A DNA stretch of 64,000 nucleotides from Enteractinococcus fodinae (lineage in GTDB: Bacteria > Actinomycetota > Actinomycetes > Actinomycetales > Micrococcaceae): contig NZ_JAVDYJ010000001.1 in the NCBI RefSeq assembly GCF_031458395.1, positions 1,426,001 through 1,490,000 on the forward strand, read 5' to 3'. The position numbers and the translations under genes were made by a program. The notes beneath the pieces were generated by a model. The model was not told where the DNA came from. It was given only the letters and a program-made list of their open reading frames with translations, and ran no database searches. This document shows, one piece after another, positions 25,865 through 34,522 of the stretch; position 1 is the first letter of the stretch, and each line of letters starts with the position of its first letter.

Positions 25865-26754
25865 GCTCCGAATTCGAACCGGTCAAGCCCGATACAGCCG
25901 AAGTATTGATCATTACCGGCATGTCGGGCGCAGGACGTACCACAGCCGCCCATTCGCTCGAAGATCTCGGGTGGTACGTGGTCGATAACCTCCCTCCACA
26001 ACTGTTCTCCACCATGGCCCAGCTCATCGGCAAAAACCCCGATACGCCGCTGAAACTCGCACTGGTCGTGGACGTGCGGTCCAAAGAATTCTTCGAATCT
26101 CTGCAAGAAGCCATGGCCCAACTGAAAACCGATGGCGCCGAGCTGCGCGTGCTCTTCTTGGATGCCTCCGACGATGTACTCGTCCGACGCTTCGAAACGC
26201 TCCGTCGGCCACACCCGTTGCAAGGTGACGGCTCGATTCTTGACGGCATCGCCGCCGAACGTGAGCTGATCGCACAGTTGCGCGAACACGCCGAAATGCT
26301 GCTTGATACGTCCGATTTCAATGTTCACGACCTCACGACCGCGACCACTGAACTGTTCACCGAGTCCGGCCCGATTGTGATCCGGTTGAACGTCATCTCG
26401 TTTGGGTTCAAATACGGAGTGCCCCAGGACTCCAATTACATCGCCGACGTGCGCTTTATCCCTAACCCGCATTGGGTTCCGGCGCTGCGGCCATACACCG
26501 GCACGGATCAACCGGTAGCCGAATACGTGCTGGAACAAGACGGGGTACAAGCCTTCATCGAGAATTACGTTGAGATGATGAAACCCGTCATCGAGGGGTA
26601 CCGGGCCGAAAATAAGCACTACGCCACCTTGGCGTTCGGATGCACCGGCGGCAAGCACCGTTCGGTTGCGATCACCCAAGAAATCGCGAAACGTCTCGAA
26701 GCCTACCCGGGTGTCCGTGTGCGGATTAGCCACCGTGATATGGGGCGCGAATGA
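25861..26754 (+). CDS. rapZ: RapZ/YvcJ-family nucleotide-binding protein
   Basis: A 297-residue P-loop protein of the RapZ (YhbJ/YvcJ) family. In E. coli RapZ guides RNase E to sRNA GlmZ; the actinobacterial role is not defined and GlmZ is absent, so 'RNase adapter' is only a family name. The Walker A-like loop GMSGAGRT (20-27) has Arg in place of Lys, as is usual in actinobacterial members. The C-terminal half carries SFGFKYG, GCTGGKHRSV and the final SHRD motif. Translationally coupled to uvrC and yvcK through ATGA overlaps on both sides. Confidence 0.93.
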   Translation: MSSEFEPVKPDTAEVLIITGMSGAGRTTAAHSLEDLGWYVVDNLPPQLFSTMAQLIGKNPDTPLKLALVVDVRSKEFFESLQEAMAQLKTDGAELRVLFLDASDDVLVRRFETLRRPHPLQGDGSILDGIAAERELIAQLREHAEMLLDTSDFNVHDLTTATTELFTESGPIVIRLNVISFGFKYGVPQDSNYIADVRFIPNPHWVPALRPYTGTDQPVAEYVLEQDGVQAFIENYVEMMKPVIEGYRAENKHYATLAFGCTGGKHRSVAITQEIAKRLEAYPGVRVRISHRDMGRE

Positions 26755-27806
26755 GTATGCATTTCACCGGGCAGCTTCCGCTGACGCCCATTAACCGTCC
26801 TGAACGCGCCACAATTGGTCATTATTCACCCAACCTTACCGTTACCGCCCTTGGGGGCGGCCACGGACTCTATGCGACGCTGTCAGCGCTTCGGTTGATC
26901 TCCGGTGAAATCACCGCGGTGGTCACCGTCGCTGACGATGGCGGCTCCTCGGGGGTCATCCGGCAGGAAATGGATGTCATCCCGCCGGGCGATTTGCGCA
27001 TGGCCTTGGCTGCGCTGTGTGACGACACTGACTGGGGTCGCACCTGGCGCGATACGATGCAACACCGCTTTCACACCTCGACCGAAAACGGCGATCCCGG
27101 CACGCTCAATAATCATGCGTTGGGCAATCTGCTCATCGTCGCGCTATGGGAATTGCTAGACGATCCGGTCGACGGTCTGGCCTGGGCGGGAGCCCTGTTG
27201 GGCGCCCGCGGCGTTGTGCTACCGATGTCGACGACCCCGATGACGATTTCCGGGACCGTGCTGGGCAGCAGTGAAGATGGCAGTCTGACGCGCCGTCAAG
27301 TAACCGGCCAGGCGTCGTTAGCTAAAGTTGCCGCCGCGGGTCGAGTCAGCCACATTGAGCTCTCACCTCCTGACGCTCCGGCAACCCCGCAAGCACTCGA
27401 CGCGATCGATGCGGCCGATTGGGTCATCCTTGGGCCCGGCTCGTGGTACACCTCGGTCCTGCCGCACTTGCTGTTAGCCGAACAACGTGACGCCCTAGTC
27501 AACACACCAGCCAAACGCTGTTTGGTCATGAACCTCCAGCCATCGACCACCGAAACTGTAGGGATGACCGCTGCAGAACACTTGAACGTGTTGCACTACT
27601 ATGCGCCCCAACTTCGGATTGACGCCATCATCGCTGACCCAACTGTGGTCACCGACGGGCATCGCGAAGAATTCTGTCAGGCGGCTGAAAAACTCGGTGC
27701 GACCGTCGTGTTTAGTAAGGTAAAAGATGAATCCCGGCCGAATGTCCACGACCCGCTACGGCTTGCGGTAGCCTTCTCCGAGGCCTTTGACACCGTACCG
27801 GCCTAA
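26751..27806 (+). CDS. yvcK: YvcK/CofD-like gluconeogenesis factor
   Basis: A 351-residue CofD-superfamily protein. GGGHGL (~36-41) and VTVADDGGSSG (~58-68) form the UDP-GlcNAc/NAD-type binding site known in YvcK; NNHALGNLL and LGPGSWYTSVLPHLL are also conserved. YvcK/CuvA homologues control cell wall precursor supply and growth on gluconeogenic carbon. Two ATGs (26751 and 26757) are close; the first overlaps the rapZ stop. This is the standard uvrC-rapZ-yvcK-whiA actinobacterial order. Confidence 0.93.
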   Translation: MSMHFTGQLPLTPINRPERATIGHYSPNLTVTALGGGHGLYATLSALRLISGEITAVVTVADDGGSSGVIRQEMDVIPPGDLRMALAALCDDTDWGRTWRDTMQHRFHTSTENGDPGTLNNHALGNLLIVALWELLDDPVDGLAWAGALLGARGVVLPMSTTPMTISGTVLGSSEDGSLTRRQVTGQASLAKVAAAGRVSHIELSPPDAPATPQALDAIDAADWVILGPGSWYTSVLPHLLLAEQRDALVNTPAKRCLVMNLQPSTTETVGMTAAEHLNVLHYYAPQLRIDAIIADPTVVTDGHREEFCQAAEKLGATVVFSKVKDESRPNVHDPLRLAVAFSEAFDTVPA

Positions 27807-27847
27807 TGTAAAACGAAACGTCAGCGCTTCGGCGCGAAGAAAGAATA

Positions 27848-28843
27848 GTGAACATCCCCATGGCCCTTACCGCAACTGCTAAAGAAGAACTCGCCCGCGT
27901 TCCCGTAACGCGCCTGTCGGAACGTTTAGCAGAAGTGGTCGGTATCCTGCGGTTCGGCGGCGGCTTACAGTTGCTCCCCGGACGACTCATCATCGAAACC
28001 GAACTCGACCACGAAGGCACCGCCTACCGGCTGCGTTCCACCCTGCGCGACACCTTTGGCACCGAATGTGAACTCATCACTCTCAACGGTTCCACCTCTC
28101 GCCGTGGCACTCGCTACGTGCTAAGAATCATGGACGGCGGAGCAGAGCTCGCCCGCAAAACCGGACTGCTCGACCCGCGCGGTCGCCCGGTTCGCGGCAT
28201 GCCCCCGTCAGTGGTCAACGGTTCCGTCGCAGACGCGGCAGCCGCTTGGCGCGGAGCGTTCCTCACCCAAGGCGCGCTGACCGAACCCGGACGCTCGTCG
28301 GCACTTGAAGTGGTAGCTCCCGGACCGGAAGCAGCCCTAGCACTAGTTGGAGCAGCCCGCCGCCTCGGTGTTACAGCCAAAGCCCGCGAGGTCCGCCAAG
28401 CCGATCGCGTGATCGTGCGCGACGCAGAGACCATCACCAAACTACTCACCGTGATGGGCGCACCCAAAACCGTCAAAACGTGGCAACAGCGCCAGACCAC
28501 CAAGGAAGTTGGGTCCCCGTCGAATCGACTGGCAAACTTCGACGACGCCAACTTACGCCGCTCCGCACAAGCTGCCGTGGCAGCCAGCGCCCGGGTGACC
28601 CGAGCGTTAGAGATTCTTGGTAACGAGGTGCCAGCTCATTTGGAATATGCCGGCAAGCTGCGAGTAGAGCATCAACAGGCGTCGTTGGATAAGCTCGGGC
28701 GTCTGGCCGAACCAACCATGACCAAAGACGCGATCGCCGGTCGTATCCGCCGACTGTTGGCGATGGCCGATAAGCGCGCAAAAGAACTCGGCATCCCCGA
28801 TACCCGTGAGGCGGTCCCGGCCGAACTGCGAGATCACAGCTGA
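27848..28843 (+). CDS. whiA: WhiA-family DNA-binding regulator
   Basis: A 331-residue WhiA protein with an N-terminal LAGLIDADG-homing-endonuclease-like fold (LRFGGGLQ...) and a C-terminal helix-turn-helix (~255-325, including [25 protein letters not shown]). In Streptomyces it co-activates sporulation septation genes with WhiB; in non-sporulating actinobacteria it affects division and cell-wall homeostasis. The GTG at 27848 is preferred, but the ATG at 27860 is also consistent with family length. Last gene of the operon; no obvious terminator follows. Confidence 0.93.
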   Translation: MNIPMALTATAKEELARVPVTRLSERLAEVVGILRFGGGLQLLPGRLIIETELDHEGTAYRLRSTLRDTFGTECELITLNGSTSRRGTRYVLRIMDGGAELARKTGLLDPRGRPVRGMPPSVVNGSVADAAAAWRGAFLTQGALTEPGRSSALEVVAPGPEAALALVGAARRLGVTAKAREVRQADRVIVRDAETITKLLTVMGAPKTVKTWQQRQTTKEVGSPSNRLANFDDANLRRSAQAAVAASARVTRALEILGNEVPAHLEYAGKLRVEHQQASLDKLGRLAEPTMTKDAIAGRIRRLLAMADKRAKELGIPDTREAVPAELRDHS

Positions 28844-28923
28844 TTCTCGGCCCGTGTTCGCAAAGGGGATAAGCGCTCAAGCCTTGACCCGACCCCGGGG
28901 GTCTCTGCCTAAGATAGAAGAAG

Positions 28924-28947
28924 TGGTCAACCGCGAAATGGTGACCA
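28924..28947. promoter_or_regulatory. Inverted repeat in the sodA leader/promoter region
   Basis: TGGTCA (28924-28929) and TGACCA (28942-28947) form a perfect 6-bp inverted repeat with a 12-nt spacer, just downstream of a -10-like TAAGAT (28910-28915). It could be an operator or a leader hairpin; no regulator can be named. Confidence 0.35.
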
Positions 28948-29017
28948 ATTATTTTTGCTGATGTCTAAACGTCAGTAACCATCTCGGATGTCCATCCGAT
29001 CTTATGAGGAGGAATAC

Positions 29018-29644
29018 GTGGCCAAATATACGCTGCCAGAACTGTCCTATGATTACGGTGCGCTGGAACCGCACATCTCCGCTCGCATCATGGAATTGCA
29101 CCACTCCAAGCACCACAACACCTACGTCAACGGTGCTAACACCGCGCTGGAAAAACTCGAAGCTGCTCGCGAAGCCGGTGACTTTGGGAACATCAACCAG
29201 TTGACCAAGGACCTGGCCTTCAACTTGGGTGGACACACCAACCACTCGATCTTCTGGAACAACCTGTCTCCAGACGGTGGCGACAAACCGACCGGTGAGC
29301 TGGCTTCAGCCATCGACGAGTACTTCGGTTCCTTCGATAACTTCCGCGCCCAGTTCACCGCCGCAGCACTGGGTATCCAGGGTTCCGGCTGGGCCATTCT
29401 GGCCTACGAACCCATCGGTGGCAACCTGGTCATCGAACAGTTCTACGACCAGCAAAACGGCATCCCCGTGGCCACCATCCCATTGTTCATGCTGGATATG
29501 TGGGAACACGCCTTCTACCTGGACTACCAGAACGTCAAGGCCGACTACGTCGATGCCATCTGGAACATCGTCAACTGGGCCGACGTCCAGCAACGCTTCG
29601 ATGCCGCACGCCAGGGCGCAAGCAAGCTTGTAACCCCGAACTAA
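29018..29644 (+). CDS. sodA: Superoxide dismutase [Mn/Fe]
   Basis: An iron/manganese-family superoxide dismutase of 208 residues that dismutates superoxide in the cytoplasm. The four metal ligands are visible: His28 (MELHHSKHH), His76 ([10 protein letters not shown]), Asp160 and His164 (DMWEHAFY). The QGSGWA segment and the dimer-interface [11 protein letters not shown] are standard. The GTG at 29018 is preferred over the ATG at 28988 because a perfect AGGAGG (29007-29012) precedes it by 5 nt. Sequence features lean to Mn, in line with a Mn homeostasis gene (terC) in the window, but do not prove it. It interrupts the usual whiA-gap-pgk order. Confidence 0.95.
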   Translation: MAKYTLPELSYDYGALEPHISARIMELHHSKHHNTYVNGANTALEKLEAAREAGDFGNINQLTKDLAFNLGGHTNHSIFWNNLSPDGGDKPTGELASAIDEYFGSFDNFRAQFTAAALGIQGSGWAILAYEPIGGNLVIEQFYDQQNGIPVATIPLFMLDMWEHAFYLDYQNVKADYVDAIWNIVNWADVQQRFDAARQGASKLVTPN

Positions 29645-29654
29645 CGGAGTGATC

Positions 29655-29674
29655 GACCGGCTGATGTGCCGGTC
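29655..29674 (+). other. Hairpin directly after sodA
   Basis: Perfect 7-bp stem GACCGGC/GCCGGTC with a 6-nt loop, no T-run, 10 nt after the sodA stop and 20 nt before the terminator. It may protect the mRNA 3' end. Confidence 0.5.
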
Positions 29675-29693
29675 ACGTCCGTAGTCGACGCTG

Positions 29694-29729
29694 AAGGACC
29701 CTTTGTGAGATCACAAAGGGTCCTTTGTG
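29694..29729 (+). terminator. Rho-independent terminator of sodA
   Basis: Perfect 15-nt inverted repeat (29694-29708 with 29711-29725). The centre is only 2 nt, so the real loop must open one or two pairs. It ends in CCTTTG. Confidence 0.88.
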
Positions 29730-29815
29730 TGTTGACGCCCAAAGCCCCGGTGTTATGGCTAGGATGTTAACGGTCGCAAACGCGATCGGACCCTATTCCA
29801 AGATTCAAAGAGAAG

Positions 29816-31042
29816 ATGATGACGGCCCAAACCATTCGTGACCTGCTGCCGACAGCCTCCGGACGCACCGTAATTGTACGTTCCGATCTCAACGTCCCCT
29901 TGGCGGAGGGCCGGGTCACCGACGATGGTCGTATCCGCGCGTCGCTGCCTGCGATCACGCAGCTTGCCGAAGCGGGCGCAAAAGTTGTCGTACTTGCACA
30001 CCTGGGTCGCCCCAAAGGCGAGGTCAATCCCCAATTTTCTCTTGCACCGGTCGCAGATCGCATGCGCGCACTGTCTGAGCTGTCAATCTTTATAGCGGAC
30101 GATGTCACCGGCCCACATGCGCAACAGGCAGCCCATGCCCTAGAAGCAGGTCAGGTGCTGCTCGTCGAAAATGTGCGTTTTGACGCCAGAGAAACAGCCG
30201 CCGATGATGACCAGCGTGCCGAATTCGCTCAAGAGATTGCCGCACTGGCCGGCGACAGCGGAGCGTATGTCAATGACGCTTTCGGAGCCGTGCACCGCCA
30301 ACACGCTTCGGTCTACGACATCGCCGCCTTGCTCCCCAGTTATCAGGGTCCTCTGGTCGCCACCGAACTGGAAGTCCTCGATCGACTCATCACCAACCCC
30401 CGGCGGCCTTATACCGTGGTGCTAGGCGGTTCAAAAGTTTCAGACAAACTCGCAGTGATCGATAACCTGCTGGACCGCGCTGACACCCTGCTTATCGGTG
30501 GCGGGATGGCTTACACATTTCTGAAAGCCCAAGGCCACGATGTCGCATCCTCCCTGCTGGAAGAGGACCAGATCCCAGTGGTCAAAGAGTATCTTGCACG
30601 ATCAGCAAATGGGGCAGCAAAAATTGTCCTCCCGGTGGATACTGTGGTCGCCGAGGCATTCCAGGCGGATGCAAATCACGCTGTCGTTTCGGTCGATGCC
30701 ATGACAACGGGTCCGGGTGGCTCTGCAGCTCTTGGCTTAGATATCGGACCGGAAACAGCAAAACTGTACGCGGACCATATTGCTGCATCCGCCACGGTTT
30801 TCTGGAATGGACCGATGGGCGTATTTGAGATGGAGAACTTCGCCGCAGGCACCAAAACCGTTGCCGAAGCGCTCACCACAGTTGATGGGCTTTCGGTGGT
30901 CGGTGGTGGCGACTCTGCAGCAGCCGTTCGTACCCTGGGATTCGACGACACAAACTACGGTCACATCTCGACAGGTGGGGGAGCGTCACTCGAGTACTTA
31001 GAGGGCAAAACATTGCCAGGTATCCAAGCACTCACCAAATAA
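29816..31042 (+). CDS. pgk: Phosphoglycerate kinase
   Basis: Phosphoglycerate kinase, 408 residues, makes ATP from 1,3-bisphosphoglycerate in glycolysis. The substrate loop [20 protein letters not shown] and [13 protein letters not shown] lie in the N-domain; the nucleotide site [17 protein letters not shown] and [10 protein letters not shown] lie in the C-domain. ATGATG gives two adjacent starts (29816/29819) after AGAGAAG. It begins the pgk-tpiA-secG unit. gap, which normally precedes pgk in this neighbourhood, is absent. Confidence 0.97.
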   Translation: MMTAQTIRDLLPTASGRTVIVRSDLNVPLAEGRVTDDGRIRASLPAITQLAEAGAKVVVLAHLGRPKGEVNPQFSLAPVADRMRALSELSIFIADDVTGPHAQQAAHALEAGQVLLVENVRFDARETAADDDQRAEFAQEIAALAGDSGAYVNDAFGAVHRQHASVYDIAALLPSYQGPLVATELEVLDRLITNPRRPYTVVLGGSKVSDKLAVIDNLLDRADTLLIGGGMAYTFLKAQGHDVASSLLEEDQIPVVKEYLARSANGAAKIVLPVDTVVAEAFQADANHAVVSVDAMTTGPGGSAALGLDIGPETAKLYADHIAASATVFWNGPMGVFEMENFAAGTKTVAEALTTVDGLSVVGGGDSAAAVRTLGFDDTNYGHISTGGGASLEYLEGKTLPGIQALTK

Positions 31043-31083
31043 CGTACCCCCTGAGCTACGTTGCACATTCAACAGGAGTTTCA

Positions 31084-31899
31084 TTGACCTCAAAGACCGA
31101 CGGCGTCTACGACCGCACCCCGCTGATCGCGGGGAACTGGAAAATGCACATGGATCATTTCCAAGCGGTGTCGCTGGTGCAGAAACTGTCGTGGACACTG
31201 GCCGATCATGATCACAACTTCGACGAGGTTCAGGTGGCAGTTTTCCCGCCATTTACGGACCTGAGAAGCGTCCAAACCCTGATCATGGCCGACAAACTAG
31301 AACTTGTCTACGGCGCTCAAGATCTCTCGCAACACGATGCAGGGGCCTACACCGGCGATATCTCGGGCGACTTTCTCGGCAAGCTTGGTTGCTCGTACGT
31401 GCTCGTGGGTCACTCCGAACGCCGCAGCGTGCACGGGGAAACCGATGACCTCATCAACGCGAAGGTCCACGCGGCACTCCGGCATGAGCTCACTCCCATC
31501 CTCTGTGTCGGCGAAGGGTTAGATACCCGGCAAGCCAACCATCATGTCTCATTCACTCTCGAGCAGCTTCGTGCTGGTCTGTCGGGGCTCGAGGCGGAAG
31601 CTGTAGCGAGCCTTGTCATCGCTTATGAACCAGTCTGGGCGATCGGTACTGGCGAAGTTGCAGGCCCTGCTGACGCTCAAGAAATGGGGGAGGCGATTCG
31701 TCAAGCTATCGCTGAGCTCTTCGACACTGAAACGGCTTCGAGTACTCGGGTGTTGTATGGTGGATCTGTCAAAGCTGACAATGTCGCTGCCATGATGCGC
31801 CAACGAGATATCGATGGGGTATTAGTCGGTGGTGCGAGCCTCGACGACGAGGAATTCGCTAACATTGTTAGGTTCGAACACCACCTGGTGACCGATTAG
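31084..31899 (+). CDS. tpiA: Triosephosphate isomerase
   Basis: Triosephosphate isomerase, 271 residues, interconverts DHAP and glyceraldehyde-3-phosphate. Catalytic residues: Lys in AGNWKMH, His in VGHSERR, Glu in [12 protein letters not shown]; phosphate loop YGGSVK and GVLVGGAS. The TTG start follows ACAGGAG. It lies 41 nt after pgk and 23 nt before secG. Confidence 0.97.
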   Translation: MTSKTDGVYDRTPLIAGNWKMHMDHFQAVSLVQKLSWTLADHDHNFDEVQVAVFPPFTDLRSVQTLIMADKLELVYGAQDLSQHDAGAYTGDISGDFLGKLGCSYVLVGHSERRSVHGETDDLINAKVHAALRHELTPILCVGEGLDTRQANHHVSFTLEQLRAGLSGLEAEAVASLVIAYEPVWAIGTGEVAGPADAQEMGEAIRQAIAELFDTETASSTRVLYGGSVKADNVAAMMRQRDIDGVLVGGASLDDEEFANIVRFEHHLVTD

Positions 31900-31922
31900 T
31901 CGACATAGAATGGAACAAACCG

Positions 31923-32171
31923 TTGAACCTTGAACTTGTGCTCCAGATCATTCTGGTGATCATCTCAGTCGCGTTGGTCTTTGCGATCCTGTTGCACAAG
32001 GGCCGCGGAGGCGGCATGTCCGACATGTTCGGTGGTGGTGTCACCAGCGGCTTGAGCTCTTCAGGTGTCGCGGAACGTAACCTCAACAGGCTTACCGTGA
32101 CGCTGGCGGTGCTGTGGGGCGGGATCATTATTGCACTGGGCCTTTTGTCCCGATTCTCAGGAGATTTTTAG
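31923..32171 (+). CDS. secG: Preprotein translocase subunit SecG
   Basis: SecG, 82 residues, an accessory membrane subunit of the SecYEG protein-export channel. Two hydrophobic helices (~4-24 and ~55-75) flank a Gly-rich loop with KGRGGGMSDMFGGG, the family hallmark. The TTG start has only a weak GGAA SD. Closes the pgk-tpiA-secG operon; a strong terminator follows. Confidence 0.94.
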   Translation: MNLELVLQIILVIISVALVFAILLHKGRGGGMSDMFGGGVTSGLSSSGVAERNLNRLTVTLAVLWGGIIIALGLLSRFSGDF

Positions 32172-32200
32172 GCCGAAAACAACAGGAATATTTTTCAAAT

Positions 32201-32236
32201 AGGGCTGGTAGCGCGATCGCGCTACCAGCCCTTTTG
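32201..32236 (+). terminator. Terminator of the pgk-tpiA-secG operon
   Basis: Perfect 14-bp stem (32201-32214 with 32219-32232) around GATC, GC-rich, followed by TTTT. Confidence 0.92.
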
Positions 32237-32426
32237 TGTACGCGATTTGAGCCCATTTTGTGACTTTTTTTGATCAAAAATATCGATTTGAGCATTTACA
32301 GGGTTGATTCACAGGGCACTATAAGGTCACCAGATACTTGGCTTTGACCCCATTCTGACATGGTCCTTTAATAACTTAACACTTCAAGTGATCGAAGAGA
32401 CCACCTTGAGGTGCGCCAGATTTCTC

Positions 32427-32444
32427 GATAACGGTTTGATAACG
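32427..32444. promoter_or_regulatory. Tandem GATAACG repeat, 11-bp phased (response-regulator-like site)
   Basis: GATAACG occurs at 32427-32433 and again at 32438-32444, exactly 11 bp apart (reverse strand GTTATC-N5-GTTATC). A direct hexamer repeat at one helical turn is typical of OmpR-family regulators. MtrA, which controls cell wall hydrolase genes in actinobacteria, is a plausible but unproven binder. The second copy overlaps a TTGATA that could be a -35 box. Confidence 0.45.
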
Positions 32445-32469
32445 AAACAAAAACCTGTAGTGTGGCGAA

Positions 32470-32583
32470 CTCAGGCCATTGCGGACCTTTGATAGCCGCT
32501 AGCACACAGACTTTTTCCTCCCCGTTAGCGGATGGCTCTGGCCTGAGACCGACATCCCCATCGCGGTAACGCGAAGGAAAGGA
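32470..32583 (+). ncRNA. Structured 5' leader of rpf, class unknown
   Basis: Three helices can be drawn: P1 32470-32478/32539-32547 (9 bp), P2 32496-32503/32524-32531 (8 bp with one G-U) inside P1, and P3 32561-32565/32570-32574 closed by a GUAA (GNRA) tetraloop just before the SD. The P2 loop TTTCCT (32514-32519) can pair with AGGAAA (32575-32580) of the SD region, which would give a translation switch. Known actinobacterial rpf leaders are c-di-AMP riboswitches, but their GGGGUGAAU hallmark is absent here. Confidence 0.45.
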
Positions 32584-32593
32584 CTGACATAAC

Positions 32594-33295
32594 GTGAAGC
32601 AAGAAACTCGTATGACTAACCCAGCACGTGGCAAATTCGCTGCCAAATCTCTCGCAGCTGCCGCAGCCATCTCGCTGCCATTCTTGGCATTTGCCACTCC
32701 GGCGTCCGCCGATACGGGCACGTGGGATCAGCTTGCCGAATGTGAATCCGGCGGCAACTGGAGCATCGATACCGGTAACGGCTACCGCGGTGGCCTGCAA
32801 TTCAAGCAGTCCACTTGGGAAGCTTACGGGGGCTCGGGCAACCCTGCCGCAGCAAGCAAGAGCGAGCAGATCCGGGTTGCTGAAAATGTCCAACAGGGAC
32901 AAGGGTGGGGCGCCTGGCCAGCCTGCTCGGCTCAGCTTGGCCTGACCGGTAACGCCCAGCCACAGGGTGGGTCCGGCGGCCAGCAACAGGAAACCAGCCA
33001 ACAGCAAGAGGCTCCAGCCCAGACCCAACAGCAGCAGGCTCCAGCCCCGCAGCAAGAAGCCCCTGCACCAACTCAGCAGCAGGAAGCCCCCGCTCAGCAG
33101 CAGCCTGCGCAGTCAGCTCCAGCACAAGCTGCGCCTGCCGGTGAGACCTACACCGTCGTAGCTGGCGATACGCTGTCCAAGATCGCCCAGGCACATGGTG
33201 TTGCTGGCGGTTGGCACAGCATCTATGAAGCTAACACTGACAAAATCGCAGATCCGACTTTGATCTACCCAGGTCAGCAGATCGTCCTGCCATAA
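32594..33295 (+). CDS. Resuscitation-promoting factor-like transglycosylase with LysM
   Basis: A 233-residue secreted cell-wall hydrolase. A Sec signal peptide ends at about ATPASA-D (residue 39). The Rpf/transglycosylase-like domain (~41-118) has [13 protein letters not shown] with catalytic Glu51 and [11 protein letters not shown] Gln/Pro/Ala-rich linker of ~65 residues with repeated QQEAPAP units follows, then one LysM domain ([14 protein letters not shown]..., ~186-233) that binds peptidoglycan. Rpf proteins cleave peptidoglycan glycan strands and help dormant cells resume growth. The GTG at 32594 follows GAAAGGA; an ATG lies six codons in. A bidirectional terminator separates it from tal. 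Confidence 0.93.
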   Translation: MKQETRMTNPARGKFAAKSLAAAAAISLPFLAFATPASADTGTWDQLAECESGGNWSIDTGNGYRGGLQFKQSTWEAYGGSGNPAAASKSEQIRVAENVQQGQGWGAWPACSAQLGLTGNAQPQGGSGGQQQETSQQQEAPAQTQQQQAPAPQQEAPAPTQQQEAPAQQQPAQSAPAQAAPAGETYTVVAGDTLSKIAQAHGVAGGWHSIYEANTDKIADPTLIYPGQQIVLP

Positions 33296-33338
33296 CCTCT
33301 CACAAGCTACTGGCCTAAAAAGCGCCTCCGTAGCCAAT

Positions 33339-33390
33339 CAGCAGGGCCACCGCACAACATATCGTTGGCGGTGGCCCTGCTGTGTTTCTA
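33339..33390. terminator. Bidirectional terminator between rpf and tal
   Basis: Perfect 15-bp stem (33339-33353 with 33368-33382) with further CAAC/GTTG pairing in the loop; T-rich tails on both sides, between convergent genes. Confidence 0.85.
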
Positions 33391-33394
33391 TTAC

Positions 33395-34519
33395 CTACTT
33401 ATACTGCTCAAGACGCTGTTCGATCCCCTCAAGCAGCTCGTTCCATGCCTCGACGAACTTCTCGAGACCTTCAGTTTCTAACTTGGCTACAACCTGGGCG
33501 TAATCGATCCCGGCGCGTGCCAAGTCATCCATGTGCGCATCGTCCATCTCATAATTATCAGGTATGCGATTGCCCGTAATCTCGCCGTGATCGGCCACCG
33601 CATTGAGCGTGTCTTCGGGCAGGGTGTTGACCGTATATTCCGCCACCAATCCGTTGACGTACCGCACGTCTGAGTAGTCCGGGTTTTTGGTACCAGTTGA
33701 CGCCCACAGTGGGCGCTGAAGGTTCGCCCCATTGGAAGACAACAGCCTCCAGCGTTCGGTATCTTGCATCTGTTCGAAGATCCGGTACGCCAGCCGAGCG
33801 TTGGCGATCCCAGCACGGCCGCGCAGTTGCAGCAATTGTTCTGCTGGCAACTGAGCAGCTTCGAGTTGATTATCGATCTCAGTGTCAACCCGAGAGACGA
33901 AGAAACTTGCCACGGAATGAATGGTGGCTAGATCGCGGCCCTCTGAACGAGCTCTTTCGAGGCCGGTCAGCCACGCATTGACCACTTGGCGGTAACGTTC
34001 CAGCGAGAAGATGAGCGTCACGTTGACGCTAATACCTTCAGCTAAGACGCGAGTAATCGCAGGCAGACCCTGTTCGGTCGCGGGGATCTTGACCATCACA
34101 TTGGGACGACCGACTTTTTTGGACAAGTCGATGGCCTGCGCGACGGTTTCATCGGTATCCCATGCCAGTCTCGGGTCCACCTCAATTGAGACGCGCCCGT
34201 CATAACCGTTAGTGGCTTCGTACACGGGTGCCAGCACGTCACAAGCTGAACGGACGTCATCGGTGGTCATCTCGACCACTGCGCTGAGCGCGTCCGCCCC
34301 GGCTGCTGCTAATTCCGCCAGTTGGGCATCGTAAGCGGTGCCCGTGGTCAGGGCTTTCCCAAAGATTGCCGGGTTAGTCGTCACGCCGGTAATAGTCTTG
34401 GTCTCGATCAGGTTCTGGAGATCTCCCGAGTTGATGCGATCTCTGGAGAGATCATCTAGCCATAGGGAAACACCGGCGGCGTCGAGGGCTTTGGTGTATT
34501 GGTTTTGACTCACGAACAT
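33395..34519 (-). CDS. tal: Transaldolase
   Basis: Transaldolase of 374 residues, the longer actinobacterial type, transferring a dihydroxyacetone unit in the non-oxidative pentose phosphate pathway. The Schiff-base Lys is in [34 protein letters not shown] and [15 protein letters not shown] are also typical. It begins 3 nt after the tkt stop, so both are one operon. In relatives zwf, opcA and pgl usually follow tal; here rpf follows instead. Confidence 0.96.
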   Translation of the reverse strand: MFVSQNQYTKALDAAGVSLWLDDLSRDRINSGDLQNLIETKTITGVTTNPAIFGKALTTGTAYDAQLAELAAAGADALSAVVEMTTDDVRSACDVLAPVYEATNGYDGRVSIEVDPRLAWDTDETVAQAIDLSKKVGRPNVMVKIPATEQGLPAITRVLAEGISVNVTLIFSLERYRQVVNAWLTGLERARSEGRDLATIHSVASFFVSRVDTEIDNQLEAAQLPAEQLLQLRGRAGIANARLAYRIFEQMQDTERWRLLSSNGANLQRPLWASTGTKNPDYSDVRYVNGLVAEYTVNTLPEDTLNAVADHGEITGNRIPDNYEMDDAHMDDLARAGIDYAQVVAKLETEGLEKFVEAWNELLEGIEQRLEQYK

Positions 34520-34522
34520 TCC

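Larger units (their letters stand above)
32237..32593 (+). other. Long intergenic region before rpf
   Basis: About 357 nt without a gene. The first ~140 nt are AT-rich (T-runs, possible upstream promoter or regulator sites). An imperfect inverted repeat CACTTCAAG/CTTGAGGTG lies at 32380-32388/32405-32413, then the GATAACG tandem repeat and the structured leader listed separately. No ORF or known RNA family was recognised. Confidence 0.6.

Noticed and set aside
25576-26733. Long minus-strand ORF of 385 codons opposite uvrC/rapZ
   Set aside because: It lies fully antisense to clear genes, has no recognisable domain and no SD; GC-rich codon bias on the opposite strand explains it.
32237-32593. 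c-di-AMP (ydaO) riboswitch upstream of rpf
   Set aside because: The conserved GGGGUGAAU and associated segments could not be found; the leader is listed as unassigned instead.
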